DNA of 64,000 nt, taken from assembly GCA_026686845.1 (NCBI GenBank), contig JAIVEN010000028.1:5099001-5163000 (forward strand), in the 5' to 3' direction. Position numbers and translations under genes: made by a program. This DNA comes from Adenanthera pavonina. Taxonomy: Eukaryota; Streptophyta; Magnoliopsida; Fabales; Fabaceae. The notes beneath the pieces are model-generated. The model saw only the letters and a program-made list of their open reading frames with translations, was not told where the DNA came from and made no database searches. Below, one piece after another: positions 1 through 11,971 of this stretch; the first letter of the stretch is position 1, and every line of letters starts with the position of its first letter.

Positions 1-3000
1 CAATAGCCTTATCCCACTATGTGGGGTCGGCTACATGGATCAAATGACGCCAATGAGCTCTATCAAACGCCATCTCCTCAGATAGATCATTTCTCAAAAG
101 GTCATTCTTTATAACTTCCCTTAATGTCATTTTTGGTCTTCCTCTACGCCTTTTGATCGGGCTCCAGGCCATTTGATCAACTCTCTTCACTGGCTCCTCT
201 TGGCCTCTTCTTTGTATATGCCCAAACCACCTTAAACGATGTTCCACCATTTTCTCCTCAATAGGTGCTACCCCAACTTTCCTTCGTATACATTCATTTC
301 GTATCTTATCCAATTTTGTATGACCACATATCCATCTCAACATTCTCATCTCTGCTACTCCCATCTTATGCTCTTGTTGTCCTTTCAAAGCCCAACATTC
401 ACTACCATATAACATTACTGGCCTTATAACTGTTCTGTAAAATTTTCCTTTAAGCTTAGTAGGCACCTTGCGGTCACAAATAACTCCTGTTGCTTTCCTC
501 CACTTTAACCACCCAGCTTGTATCCTATGCATAACATCCCCATCAATTTCCCCATTATTCTGTAAAATCGACCCCAAATATTTAAACTTTGACACCTCGG
601 GAATGATTTGCTCTCCAATTTTTACCTCTGAATCATCTATAATTGGCCTCTTATTAAATTTGCAACGCATATATTCCGTCTTACTCCTACTCAGACGGAA
701 ACCTTTTGATTCCAAGGTATGTCTCCATAATTCAAGTTTAGAGTTGACCTCTTCTCTTGAGTCCTCAATTAAAACTATATCATCCGCGAAGAGCATACAC
801 TTTGGAATTTCTTCTTGTATATGTTCTGTAAGAACATCCAAAACCAGATCAAATAGGTATGGGCTCAAAGAAGATCCTTGATGTAAGCCTATTGTTATAG
901 GGAAGTCCTTTGTCACACCTCCAGGAGTCCTCACACTTGTTGTTGCCCCCTCATACATATCCTTTATGGCTCGAATATAAGCCACCCGGACCCCTTTCTT
1001 CTCCATTGCTTTCCACAATACATCTCTTGGTACCCTATCATAGGCTTTTTCCAAATCAATGAAAACCATATGCAAGTCTCTCTCTTTACTCCGGTATCTT
1101 TCAATCAAACCCCTTAATAAATAAATAGCCTCTGTTGTAGACCGCCCTGGCATAAATCCAAACTGATTTTCTGAAATACGAGACTCCTTCCTGAGTCTAT
1201 ACTCAATCACTCTTTCCCAGAGTTTCATGGTGTGACTCATGAGTTTTATCCCCCGATAATTAGTACAATTTTGAATATCCCCCTTGTTTTTGTATATGGG
1301 CACTAGAGTGCTCTTCCTCCATTCCTCTGGCATTTTCTTGGACCTTAAAATCTCGTTAAATAACTTAGTGAGCCACCACACCCCCTTCTCTCCTAAACAC
1401 TTCCAAACTTCGATAGGAATCCCATCAGGACCAATGGCTTTACCATTATCTATTCTCTTAAGAGCTTCTTTCACCTCTCCAACCCGAATCCTACGATAGA
1501 AATTCAAATTGAGATCATCTTCATGGGTTGTTAGTCCTTCAGTATCAATAGTCATATCCAATCCATTATTGAACAGCTTATAAAAGTAGCTCCCCAATCT
1601 TTCTTTGATATCATCATCTGCAACTAAAATTTTTCCTTCTTCGTCCTTAATACATCTCACTTGGTCCAAATCTCTTGACTTTCTTTCCCTCCTCTTGGCA
1701 ATTTTGTAAATCTTATGTTCACCTTTCTTTGTTCCTAAATCCTGGTAGAATTCCTCAAAAGCTTTAGCTCTAGCCTCACTCACTGCTTTCTTAGTCTCCT
1801 TTTTAGCCAACCGATAACATTTCCAATTTTCATCGTTATTGCATAGATGCAAGGCTTTGAAACACTCTTTCTTATATTTGACCTTCTCCTGCACACTCTC
1901 ATTCCACCACCAAGATTCTTTATCCTTAGGTCCAAAACCTTTGGATTCGCCCAATATTGCTTTAGCGGTATCCCTGATCCTTTTAGCCATCTCATTCCAC
2001 AAGATATTAGCACTTCCTTGCAAGTCCCAATTACCTTCCTCCATAACTTTTCTCATAAAGATCACTTGTTTTTCACCTTTTAGTTGCCACCACTTAATCC
2101 TGGGATTAAAAACTTTTCGACTATTCAGTTTACGATTCTTAACTAGCACATCAAAGACCAAGACCCTATGTTGTGAAGTTAAACTCTCACCAGGAATTAC
2201 TTTGCAGTCTTTACAAGTTGATCTATCTGAGTTCCTTACCAAAAAGAAGTCAATTTGCGACCTTTGGACTCCACTCTTATATGTAATTAAATGCTCCTCC
2301 CGCTTCTTGAAACAAGTGTTTATAATAGTCAGGTTATAAGCCATTGAAAAATCAAGAATGGAATGTCCCTCCTCATTTACTTCTCCAAAGCCATAACCGC
2401 CGTGAACTCCCATATATTGCCTTGTCTCTTTTCTAACATGACCATTAAGATCGCCCCCAATGAGGATCTTCTCCTCTTGTGGGATATCTTGAACCAAGCC
2501 CTCCAAATCTTCCCAAAACTTTTCCTTAATATGTGCATCCGACCCTACTTGAGGTGTATAAGCACTAATAACATTGAGTGTATCATGTCCAATAGTCAAT
2601 TTTAAGGATAGGATCCTATCTCCAATCCTTTTGACTCCTACCACATTCTTTTTCCAGTCTTTATCCACAATAATACCAACTCCATTCCTTCCTCGAACCT
2701 TCCCTACATACCAAAGTTTATAACCAGTAGTATCTAACTCCTTAGCCTTTTCTCCCACCCATTTAGTTTCTTGAAGACATAAGATGTTAATTCTCCTTCG
2801 AATCATAGCATCTACCACCTCCATAGATTTACCTGTTAACGTACCAATATTCCAAGAACCAAATCTAATCTTGCTTTTCTGGGCTAACTTCTTTACCCAC
2901 ATCCGTCCAGAATGATGTGGGAACCCTTGCTCATTTAACACTACACCCGGGCGCCGATGTAGCGACTCTAGCTCATTTGACACTGCATTCAAGCCATACA

Positions 3001-3159
3001 TCGAGTTACTTCTGGGCAACGACCTAGCCTTAGCACATATACGTCTTTGATCCATGTCATGAGATTCGACAGATTTTTACGTTGGCTGTCGAGGGCCTAA
3101 CACAACCCTCCTCCTTTTCCCGGGCTTGGAACCGGCTATGACACTACATAGGCGGAGTT
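1..3159 (-). mobile_element. RTE-clade LINE (non-LTR retrotransposon), copy 1, near full length
   Basis: The element runs right to left. A 5' leader of about 100 bases (3056-3159) precedes one long frame, and the 3' end carries the GTGGGATAAGG-type motif that also ends the second copy at 35841. The 3' simple-repeat tail lies outside the window, so its target-site duplication cannot be tested. The leader shares its sequence with the second copy up to a common GCGGAGTT at 3152-3159, which fixes the 5' boundary. A single frame with an AP-like endonuclease followed by reverse transcriptase and no ORF1 or RNase H is the layout known for RTE LINEs. The frame is open throughout, so this is a young insertion. 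Confidence 0.85.
17..3055 (-). CDS. RTE LINE endonuclease-reverse transcriptase polyprotein, uninterrupted
   Basis: This 1012-residue protein would nick target DNA and copy its own RNA into the nick (target-primed reverse transcription). Residues about 62-305 form an exonuclease-endonuclease-phosphatase domain: FGSWNIGTLTG, the metal-binding Glu in QETKW, GGDLNGH, SQIDF and the terminal SLTSQHRVL His. Residues about 540-830 are reverse transcriptase: GPDGIPIEVWK, NYRGIKLMS, FGFMPGRSTTEA, FIDLEKAYDRVPR, GLHQGSSLSPYLF and the catalytic FADD. A C-terminal region with WALKGQQEHKM, MRMLRWICG and HRLRWFGH follows, as in other plant RTEs. No stop or frameshift was seen and all catalytic residues appear present, so the protein could be functional. 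The start is the first Met of the open frame. Homologues are often mislabelled craniofacial development protein 2-like in plant annotations. Confidence 0.88.
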   Translation of the reverse strand: MDQRRICAKARSLPRSNSMYGLNAVSNELESLHRRPGVVLNEQGFPHHSGRMWVKKLAQKSKIRFGSWNIGTLTGKSMEVVDAMIRRRINILCLQETKWVGEKAKELDTTGYKLWYVGKVRGRNGVGIIVDKDWKKNVVGVKRIGDRILSLKLTIGHDTLNVISAYTPQVGSDAHIKEKFWEDLEGLVQDIPQEEKILIGGDLNGHVRKETRQYMGVHGGYGFGEVNEEGHSILDFSMAYNLTIINTCFKKREEHLITYKSGVQRSQIDFFLVRNSDRSTCKDCKVIPGESLTSQHRVLVFDVLVKNRKLNSRKVFNPRIKWWQLKGEKQVIFMRKVMEEGNWDLQGSANILWNEMAKRIRDTAKAILGESKGFGPKDKESWWWNESVQEKVKYKKECFKALHLCNNDENWKCYRLAKKETKKAVSEARAKAFEEFYQDLGTKKGEHKIYKIAKRRERKSRDLDQVRCIKDEEGKILVADDDIKERLGSYFYKLFNNGLDMTIDTEGLTTHEDDLNLNFYRRIRVGEVKEALKRIDNGKAIGPDGIPIEVWKCLGEKGVWWLTKLFNEILRSKKMPEEWRKSTLVPIYKNKGDIQNCTNYRGIKLMSHTMKLWERVIEYRLRKESRISENQFGFMPGRSTTEAIYLLRGLIERYRSKERDLHMVFIDLEKAYDRVPRDVLWKAMEKKGVRVAYIRAIKDMYEGATTSVRTPGGVTKDFPITIGLHQGSSLSPYLFDLVLDVLTEHIQEEIPKCMLFADDIVLIEDSREEVNSKLELWRHTLESKGFRLSRSKTEYMRCKFNKRPIIDDSEVKIGEQIIPEVSKFKYLGSILQNNGEIDGDVMHRIQAGWLKWRKATGVICDRKVPTKLKGKFYRTVIRPVMLYGSECWALKGQQEHKMGVAEMRMLRWICGHTKLDKIRNECIRRKVGVAPIEEKMVEHRLRWFGHIQRRGQEEPVKRVDQMAWSPIKRRRGRPKMTLREVIKNDLLRNDLSEEMAFDRAHWRHLIHVADPT

Positions 3160-3787
3160 CTTTTATATATATATATATATATGAAAAAGATTAATCCTTA
3201 TTATAAGTGGTGGACATTTATATATCCCCCTCACTTTAGAAAAAATTGCATGGTAGGTATATCTAAATTTCATTTTAACCCCACTAATCATAATATTTTG
3301 AATTCACTAAACTCAAATACAAATATATTTGCATTCAAAATAGTGAATGACTCAACATACCTTAAAATCTCAAACTTAAAGTCTCAAATTTAAGTCAAAT
3401 GAATATAAAAAAAAAATCATGTTAGGAATGAAACTAACCTAAACCAATTAATTATATGATACCAAACATTCCTTAGCAAAAATATTTTGTTTCTTTTCAC
3501 ATACATACCAAACTTCATATTTCCTGTTCTTATTTTCATTCTATTTTCATCTTTATTCCATTAAAAATCTTTACTTTAACAAGATCTCTAGTTCAAATTT
3601 TGTAAATGAAAAAAATATTATATTGAAAAAACTACTCTTATTTAATTAAGTCTAATAATACTCGAATTTAATAGGTTAAATAAATATATTAAAAATTGGC
3701 CAAAAAAATAAATATATGAAAAAAAATCTTTACTTTAAATCAATCAGGGCTTAACTTTTTCAATATCAGAGGTTTTTTTTTGGTTAT
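3160..3787. other. AT-rich intergenic stretch
   Basis: An (AT)n run at about 3166-3182 abuts the LINE 5' end. The rest is AT-rich. At 3425-3565 it holds text of the ACCAAACNTTCC / CATACCAAACTTC type, often found at ends of non-autonomous DNA elements, but no paired terminus was found. No coding signal. Confidence 0.5.
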
Positions 3788-4025
3788 ATTTGGAAATTGA
3801 ATCCTCAGAAGTACATGCTTCAGTGCAGAGAAAGGTAAGCTCATACTGAACACGACATTCCAAAGGGCTTCACCATCCTCTTTGCTAACGAACAAATCAA
3901 GAACACCAAAAATTCGTCCACGCATGTGAAGGGAACAGTATAAATCTTTGCATTTGATGAGCTTTCCTTTGAATTCCATCATATACTGAGGGGTCCTTTC
4001 AATTGGGCTACAGGTGTCCTTGTCA
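3788..4025 (-). pseudogene. Unidentified exon-like fragment
   Basis: On the minus strand a good 3' splice site (a run of T followed by CAG, ending at 4026) opens a frame that stays open for about 80 codons. Its composition is richer and more protein-like than the flanks, with segments such as TPQYMMEFKGKLIKCKDLYC and GRIFGVLDLFVSKEDG. No matching upstream or downstream exon was recognised and the frame runs out in AT-rich sequence with no clear donor site. It looks like one exon of a host gene left behind by deletion or captured by a transposon. I do not recognise the family. It could also be chance, but the splice site and the amino-acid composition argue otherwise. Confidence 0.35.
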
Positions 4026-5199
4026 CTGAAAAAAATTTACTATATTTAAAAGAGTTAACACTTTGAATAAATAAATATAAACATATCTATATAGTAAAAA
4101 TTATTTATAAATATAATGTTCTAAATTTTTGTCAAGATGGTTTGCAAGGTATATTTGTGAAAATTATTTATAAACATAATTAATTAGTTACACTTCTTAA
4201 ACATATTACATTATTGCCTCACTCTAGCATCACTGACTCTATCACAAGTGTGATTTATTTACATTTAAATTCGATATTTTTTCACACACAAAATAGATAA
4301 TAATTAAATTATTTTTTTAAATTGTACTTATACTATATTTTGTATTTAAGCACCGGTGAAATATAAAAAAACTAATTTTCACACTTCAATTTCAATATAA
4401 TAAAATATATAGGAAGTCACATGATTTGTTAATTATTAATAATGCAATTCACTTCTAGAACATGTTTAGTGCAATCCCAAATGGCATTTATCCAGAACAC
4501 ATTATATGATTTTAAAATATCCAAAGACACCCTTAGGACTTGGTAAAAAATAGAAATGTGAAAGAGAATGAAAATAGGAAATTTTTTCCTATAAACATGG
4601 AAAACTCTATTTCCAATCAAATCATTTACTATTTACCAATGTAATTTGCCACAGACTTTATACAATGCATGATGTTATTTATTAATATTTTTATTGGCAT
4701 CAAAGAATGTCACGGTACAAATTTGACCAAGTTTATATGTGAGTCTCATTTGTTTATATTCATAATACTTCTTCCATCCCATTTTGTTTGTCATTTTTAG
4801 ATTTTTTACACAAACTAATAAAATTGTTAGATAACCTAAATCATAGTAAAAATCTAATGATATTTTGATTGGCTTAAAATGCTAAAAGTTGATTCATATA
4901 CCCTACTTACTATTACTTTTAATGAAAAGTAAATTAATTAAAAATAATTAATATTTTATTAATAATGTAAAATTATAGGTAAGTTGAAATATTTAAAATT
5001 TTTTAAAATAATAAATAAAATAAAATAAAGTAAGTATAATAATAGAATTAATTGGAGCTTTTTAACACAGCATTCGTTCACCAATGATAGGGCAGTTTGA
5101 GAAGGAATGGATGTGAAAATGATGACACTGCTTCTGATGAAGTACTTGTGAAGGTGTAGGAGGGTGAGACCCTGAAACAGTAAGTTGAGCCAAATCAAA

Positions 5200-5292
5200 A
5201 ATCATTATTCTCAGCTTTTGGCACAATTAGCGGCAGATGCTACTAGTGATATTCAAGTGATGAGTGTAGCAAAAGCAAGAAAATTTCTGTAA
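5200..5292 (+). pseudogene. Short protein-like segment, possible gene C-terminus remnant
   Basis: A 30-codon stretch reads NHYSQLLAQLAADATSDI followed by QVMSVAKARKFL and a stop. This alanine- and leucine-rich amphipathic text is unlike its AT-rich surroundings. Upstream sequence (5060-5199) has protein-like pieces in different frames, for instance ENDDTASDEVLVKV, separated by stops, as expected for a decayed coding region. The family is not recognised. Confidence 0.22.
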
Positions 5293-5891
5293 GACAGCCA
5301 TATATGCATTGCGCATGATCATGACAGTGACTAAGCACAACACTCTTTAATGTCATCTGACTTGACACCAGCATTTGACTGCTACTCCTCTTTATTAACC
5401 CTACAATATGACTGCATTTCAGGTTCTTGTCCTCTTTCTATTTTGTGAACTTTAATAATAATAATAATAATACACCTTTCCTTCACAATCATTGAACAAT
5501 GAACTCACATCTTATATATCTCCACCTCCTATAGGTAATATTAAGCATAGTTAATTATAAATTTTAAATTTTTAAAAAAATCTCAATATCCCACTTTTAT
5601 TATTATTAGTTATTAAATTTCACCTTTTTCTATTTTTTAAGTTATGAAACAGACAATAAATTAATAGGAATAAAAAAATAAACTGCTGCTAAACTTAATA
5701 TAATATCTTATATTTTAGATTAACTTAAAATTTTAAAAAATTTCTTATAATATAGATCAGGCTAATATTATTATGTTTTTTTTCTAAGTTATGATAACTG
5801 TCAACACACCGTCCATACATCACTCCCTTCACATTTTTCTGACATGAGTGTGAATTTTATAGAAGAATTATGTTTGAAATTTTAAATACTA

Positions 5892-6112
5892 CTCCTTGAT
5901 TTTATTTATAAGGCCTTCTAAAAAAGTCACATAAATTAAGGTGGATAAATTTAATTAAAAATTTTAATTTTATCTCATAAAAAGCTTTCATTCTAGAAAT
6001 ACCCTCTAATCATTTCATTGACTTTTTTTTTCCTGAAGAATATGAGGGATATTTTTGAAAAAAATTTATAAATATTTCATTATATTTTATGAAGGATTTT
6101 ATATTAAGGGAG
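5892..6112. mobile_element. Possible degraded Stowaway-like MITE
   Basis: The left end CTCCTTGATTTTATTTATAAG is preceded by TA, and the right end, read in reverse, begins TCTCCCTTAATATAAAATCC. These resemble Stowaway inverted ends, but the pairing is loose and the right TA is not preserved. Confidence 0.3.
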
Positions 6113-9037
6113 AAGAAACATTTTTGAAGAGTGTCTTAGAAAAAGCTGCGAAGTGAGTACAATACAATCATTGATTGCATATCTGCATTTAATCTACTTC
6201 ATACAATTAAATATTTAATATTTTGTATTATCATCTTATATCTAATATTATCTTTTATTTATATTTAAGCATGTTCAAACTCTAAATGAAAGAAAACTCT
6301 CCATTATCTTTTTTTAGCACAAAATTTAAATTCAACTTTTAATTTATTAACAAATATGGAGTTTTTCCCTATTAATCCAACCATCATTGATACCTTTCCT
6401 TTTCTCTCTCAAACTAAGCGTCGTACAATAATTGAAGTGAATTCAGATCCACTTTACGTACTTCAATAATTGTTACCATAGCTAAGCAAGAAATCCCCTT
6501 GGGATTAAAGATTCTTATTTCTTATTGAACTTACCGTCCAAACAAGTAGCAGAAACGTATATGCTTAAAGTTGTGTTTTCCAATACGTGCAAATCTTTCA
6601 GCCACTTAGGAAGTCTACAGCATCATTTTTCTTTATTTTTTTTCCTTTTTTATTTGTCTTTTTCTTGTTTCTGCGAAGAGTATATGAGATATGTGTCAGT
6701 TAGATAAGCCACCGGCGTCAGTTCAGATTGTTCGCTTTTCTTTTTGGGGGAAGAAAAGTAAAAGATCGAGCCTCAGCCCTCAGCATCAGCATGTGCTATA
6801 AATTATTCATGTGAATTCGAACCTTTAAAGCTAAAGGGATTAGATCCGTTCGTAGATAAATGCACAGAGATGATTAGAGAATTTCCAACATATGGAATCT
6901 ATTTAGATGTAAATTAGAGGCATTTTCTTGTAGTTTGCCTATCTCATAAATTAATTTTATTATTTACAACTTATAAATAGTATAACTTATTATAAAATTT
7001 TATGATATAGCAATAAACTATAACTTTATTAATGTTAAAAGGAAAAAAAAAACATAACTCAGTGCTTAATAGAGAAGTGACCTTTTAATTTAAGTCATCC
7101 AGTTTACTCTTTCAATTATTAATTTATTTTAATACTATCATTCTAAATTTGGATATCTCCATTTATTTATGTTTTTGAGGAGAGAAGGACATAAGATACT
7201 GTGATTATGTGTGAATTCACATATCCAAAATTATAAAATCATAAATTACTCTTTTTTCTCTATCTCTATCTCTATTCGAATGCATTATAATTTACATTCA
7301 CTCTTTTTTTTTAAATGTTGAGGATTTACATTGTCTTCTACATTCTTCTTACTAAAAAAATCAACACAAAAAAATCTATTGATGATTGACTTAACTTTAT
7401 TTGATAATAACCCTGGGTAAGACAATGTTTTATCTATAATTAGTATTACTGTTGAAAAACACGGCTTATGACTATTTTAATCATTACTAGGACACCGTCG
7501 CAAAAATAATCATTTTTTATATAGTCACAATAGGACACTATAGAAATATTTCAATAATTAATTGAAGGATAAAATCAATAAAAATAATATATATATATAT
7601 ATATGAAGAATATAGCGAAACCTCACTTATCTATATCAAGGAGTAAAATAGACTTATAATTAATAAGCTCTATGGAAATATATATTTATATATAATGAAT
7701 TTTTATAAAATAGGCTTACTGAAATAAAGCTCTACTATAAATAATGCATTCCCTTCAAGTTTCAATCAAATCAAGTTCTCGCCATCAAAACATGAGCGTG
7801 AAGAAACCAAACTCCCAATGGAGATTGATTGAAAGAAATTAATTGGAGACTTTTACTTTGCTTGCTAAAGAAGATAGATTTCAGCTTACTTGATTGGTTA
7901 ATGCTGCCATAAATTAAATTAATCAATAAATTAAAGGAGAAAAAGGTTGAGGATTGTTTTAAAACAAAGAGAACATTTTCATGAAGTGAAAGCCACTAAA
8001 TAACCCGTCACTAGCTAGCAATAGTAATAATATATATATATATATAGTCCCTCTTTTCAATGGATGAAATTCAATTTGCCACTTTATATATAGTTATATT
8101 AGCTTAACGTTCCCTTATTTTAGTTTATAAATAAGCATGAGGGTATAATTAATGAACAAAATGTGATTTGGCTGAGAATTTTGAATTCAATTCAGCCATA
8201 TGAAACAAAGGAGACAGGCAATCAAGATGGGTGACCGTATTTTATGATAAGGAATCAAAAGAATTATTTTTTACTTTTTTATTAATTTCTGAAAAGAAAG
8301 AACATGATTGTGAAGGAATTTGATTCACTCTTATATGCCCGATAATGTCAGACTAGTAGAGAGGTGCAGCAGACTGGAATCTCATGCTCAAACTCAAAAG
8401 AGAAACAGATAATTCATGAAAAGTAGATACTTGAAAAGAAAAGAAAAACTTTATTGTATGTAAATTTAGAAAGTAAGTGTTTATATCTTAATAGTCGTAT
8501 TTAAAAACTTGTAAAAATCTATCTCTATATTTATATACAAAGAGAAATTAATTTCTCCATATTATATTTTAGATACGTTGGAGAGAAAAATTCTATTCTA
8601 TTTTGTTTTGTTATTTTCATATATTTTAAAAATAATAAATCTATAATATTTGAAAAGCCAAATAGTTATTCCAATTATCAATTGTCACGTAGGAAATATA
8701 TATTGCGGAAACAAAAAAACAATAATTCTCACCCAGTTCTCCATTTTGTTGTGGACCACATAAAAGAAATGCAATGAACGAAGACACGTCGCACGGGTCT
8801 TTAATTAAATGTGTCTTTGAAATTTCATCACTACTAAATTAACTCTCTTTATCACATTAAAAGATGTTGAAATGATCACAGAAATACCTCTTGGCAAAAA
8901 AAAAAAAAATTCTAGCTACCTCTACTTTTGACTCTGAATTTTGATCAAGCCAAACAATAAAGTTTGGTACATTACATGGTGAAAGGAAGAAGTTGATAAA
9001 AACCTCAGATAGCAAATGAAATTAATTAAGAAATAGT

Positions 9038-9410
9038 TGATATAGGAGAGATAATTAGATTATCATAAAATAATTAGAATATTAGATTATTTAGTTTTAA
9101 TTTATTTTAAATTTATTTTATCTCTAAGAATTTGATTATTTTGTTTAGATTTATCTTTATTTTTTATTTTAGGATATAATTTAGTTTATTATTATCTTTT
9201 ATTTAGATTTAAATTATTTTATCCTTTTGGGATTATAGTTAGATTATGATTTAAAACTCCATAAATAAGCTTTAGAATCTCTTATTGTATTCCGAATTAT
9301 TTCTTTATTAATTGAATATTATTCGAAACTTTGTAAGTGAATTTTTTTCTTTAATTTTCTCATATACCTTCTACCCTTTTCATACCATGTCCTACATCAA
9401 TACTCCAACA
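9038..9410 (+). mobile_element. Probable solo LTR (copia-like)
   Basis: A 373-bp block starts TGATATAGGAG and ends ACTCCAACA, so it has TG...CA ends. Inside, CCATAAATAAGC (about 9259) looks like a TATA box, followed about 30 bases later by CTCTTATTGTATTC, the usual start of an LTR R region. No primer-binding site or polypurine tract flanks it, so internal sequence is absent. The 5-bp flanks (ATAGT and ACTTC) do not match, so the boundaries, or recombination within one element, are uncertain. Confidence 0.4.
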
Positions 9411-10051
9411 ACTTCATTCAAGAATGGCAAACTAATTCTCTAGAAGCATGCATGCTGGTCATAATTTTATTTTTGGAACTTAAAGAAACTTGTCATAAAT
9501 ACAAAATTGTACTAATTATAGACATCTTGTTTGTATTATACAAACTGGTTTGGGTTCTCCTCTAAATAAGGATGGTAGTGTGCATGAAGAAACAAGGTAC
9601 GAGCGCTAGGTATGAGTACTAAGTGCACAAGTCTATCCTTACTCATGAGAAAATCAAGCCGCGCGTACAATTACAAACCTCCCCAAAAAGCAGAGTAAAA
9701 TACGTAAACTTTCATGAGTTTTGTTGGAATTACACAAGAATATTCCGTTTTATATCATGTATATTTTGAAAATATAGGAAAAGTATATGTAATTTAAACA
9801 AAATTTAGATGAGGTTTCTGTAATTTATTCTATTTCTGGAAAATTTTGTGTGGGTTCAAAAAATAAAAATGAAACTTACGTAATTTAAACAAAATTCAAT
9901 AGAAGCTTGTATTGGTTTTAAAGATAAAGTTTATGTAATCTTAACAAAATTAAAGAGATCGATGTTTATAAAATTTATTCAATAAATAAATAATTAATTA
10001 ACAATAGGAGTAATTTGAAAGAAAAGTGAGAGATTTAAAATTTTGACTAAC
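9411..10051. other. Region 3' of the GlnRS pseudogene, with degenerate short repeats
   Basis: The final exon(s) of GlnRS should lie here and were not found. Between 9785 and 9975 a motif of the form GTAATTTAAACAAAATT recurs at about 9789, 9881 and 9937, a decayed tandem array. Nothing else is recognised. Confidence 0.45.
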
Positions 10052-11307
10052 CTCAGATAAGAAAAACTTGTCAAATAACCTAACTTCCACCTCAAGTGGA
10101 TCAACTCCAGGGCAAGGTTGAGCAACCCAATGAATAACACCCTAGACATATATAAAAATAATCCATAATTCTTATAATCCGGTTTTACAAACAAACTCCC
10201 AGGTGTGGAATTAAGTCAAAGCATAAAATTTAGCAAAATCACTCAACCTTAGGCTTTGTCTTCTTTGAAGGATCATACTCAGCCAGGATTTCGAGAATAG
10301 TCTCATTATCATCAGCTAAAATAACTTCAGTGGGCACTTCATAGGAAATGCATATCTGTTTAAACAACAAAAATCTTGAATGACTTCTCTTGTGTATATA
10401 GAAAAGCGTTAATGTGTACATCATAATTTTTTGCTGCATACTTTCCTTCTAAATCCATTCACTTTCATAGGGAAGGGATTAAAATTTTTCTTTCCCTTCC
10501 AAATCTTTCCAATCATGCCATATGCTTTAAATACCATTTTCACCTTGGACAAAGCAGATGCATCATCATCTTTAGCATCAGGCCATTTCTTTGCATCAAC
10601 CTCAATTTTTGAGCTGGTTTCCAGGTTAGTAATAACAACCTAAGAACACAATCAATCAATGTTAAGCTTTGAAGACAAACAAGATCCTCAGAAAGAGGGC
10701 GAGTAAGAAACATACCTTGAGGGGATGTAGGACAACCATTGTACGAGGAGGTTCTCTGTTCAATTCTTCCCTAATATGATACTCGAGGCGTTCCACAGGT
10801 ATCAAAGTGCCATCACTGTAGCAGAAGGGAATTAACTTTTTTCAAAGAAACAAAGTTCTTTTTTCTCTTTTCTTGTTCCTGAAAAGAAATAAAGTTCTAT
10901 GCAACTGGATATCTTGACCCAAAAGAAAGAGGGGAAAAAGGAACAAAAACTCACGCAACAGACCATAATGTAAGTAATGCAACTAGAAAAATAGCTAAAC
11001 ATGTAAATGTGTCCACGTTAGTGTGACTGTTTTCACAGCTTTTGAATCAATCGTAAAATATTCAAATGCTTTGCTGTAATAATAACTTCAGTATCTTATC
11101 CACCAATTGTCAGCCATGCTAACAATCACATAAATAATATATTCGTGTTTAGCATTCATATCCCACTTTCTAGTGATTCGAACTCGTAGAACACAAGCAT
11201 TGATAGCAGTTGAAGTCACACCTCGGTGACGCAAACCTGCTAGAGTCATCAGACGAGGATCGTCCCAGCCATCAACCCACTTCTCGGTCACTAGACGATT
11301 GAGCTTT
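10052..11307 (-). pseudogene. GlnRS pseudogene, exons 8-12 (anticodon-binding half)
   Basis: Exons read from right to left. Exon 8 (about 11169-11307) gives KLNRLVTEKWVDGWDDPRLM then TLAGLRHRGVTSTAINA, the conserved stretch just after the KMSKR-type loop. Exon 9 (10716-10815) gives LEYHIREELNREPPRTMVVL. Exon 10 (10544-10639) gives VVITNLETSSKIEVDAKKWP. Exon 11 (10248-10355) starts in one frame as YAFPMKCP and continues in another as TEVILADDNETILEI and AEYDPSKKTKPK, a clear frameshift. Exon 12 (10052-10142) gives GVIHWVAQPCPGVDPLEVEV and RLFDKFFLSE. All except exon 8 have good GT-AG borders. The expected final exon with YFVVD- and VFNRTV-type motifs is missing to the left. Confidence 0.85.
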
Positions 11308-11971
11308 AACAGCAATTGATAGTTAATAGACAGAGCAAGGATAATTCAGAAGCATCATGACAACTTTACAAAGTTTAACGTATAGCAAAGAGCTATTGCT
11401 TCCAGTCCACCAGTGATAGAAAGGTGGGCCTCACCAGGTATTTCAATTGTCAACAAACTGACATATCAACACCCTGAATTCCTGCCTTCCAAACCTGTTC
11501 TTAGTGAGAGGAAGTATTACTAAACTAAGGATAAGGCTGCTCAAGGGTTTCTCTGAACCATCTGTAGTAATCTGATGATCAGTTACAGAGCTCCCAAATG
11601 ACCCAGCCAATCTAATCTGCCCCACCATACACAAAAGCTTATTTCTTACTTCTCAGCTCCTACTCGAATAGGAGAGGAAGATTCCAATCACGATGCTTTC
11701 ATACGATATAATTCTTCCATTTACAAGACTAGAAAACCGCATGTGACAAGAAATCAGATGAAGTAGTCATTCTGCAAAATGAAGAGATCTAGAGGGATTT
11801 TCACCAGCTGGTTATGTGATGATTTAAAGATGTTTAATGATCAAACTTTTAAATAATATACCTATCCCAACATAAAAATTAAGGAACATTAAAGTTTAAA
11901 CCTCGTGTGTTCAAGATGCTAACTGTGCACCCATAGACCATCACCAAATGATTAATGTCCATGTTAGCAAT

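Larger units (their letters stand above)
4026..9037. other. Intergenic AT-rich region with simple repeats and weak MITE traces
   Basis: No gene can be supported here. Seen: (AT)n runs near 7590 and 8031, (AAT)n at about 5454-5471, a one-sided Stowaway-like terminus near 4768, and the two low-confidence entries listed separately at 5200 and 5892. Short open frames are AT-driven and have no recognisable domains. Confidence 0.5.

Noticed and set aside
1839..2339. A 166-codon plus-strand frame inside LINE copy 1
   Set aside because: Antisense shadow of the endonuclease-RT frame. It has no domain of its own.
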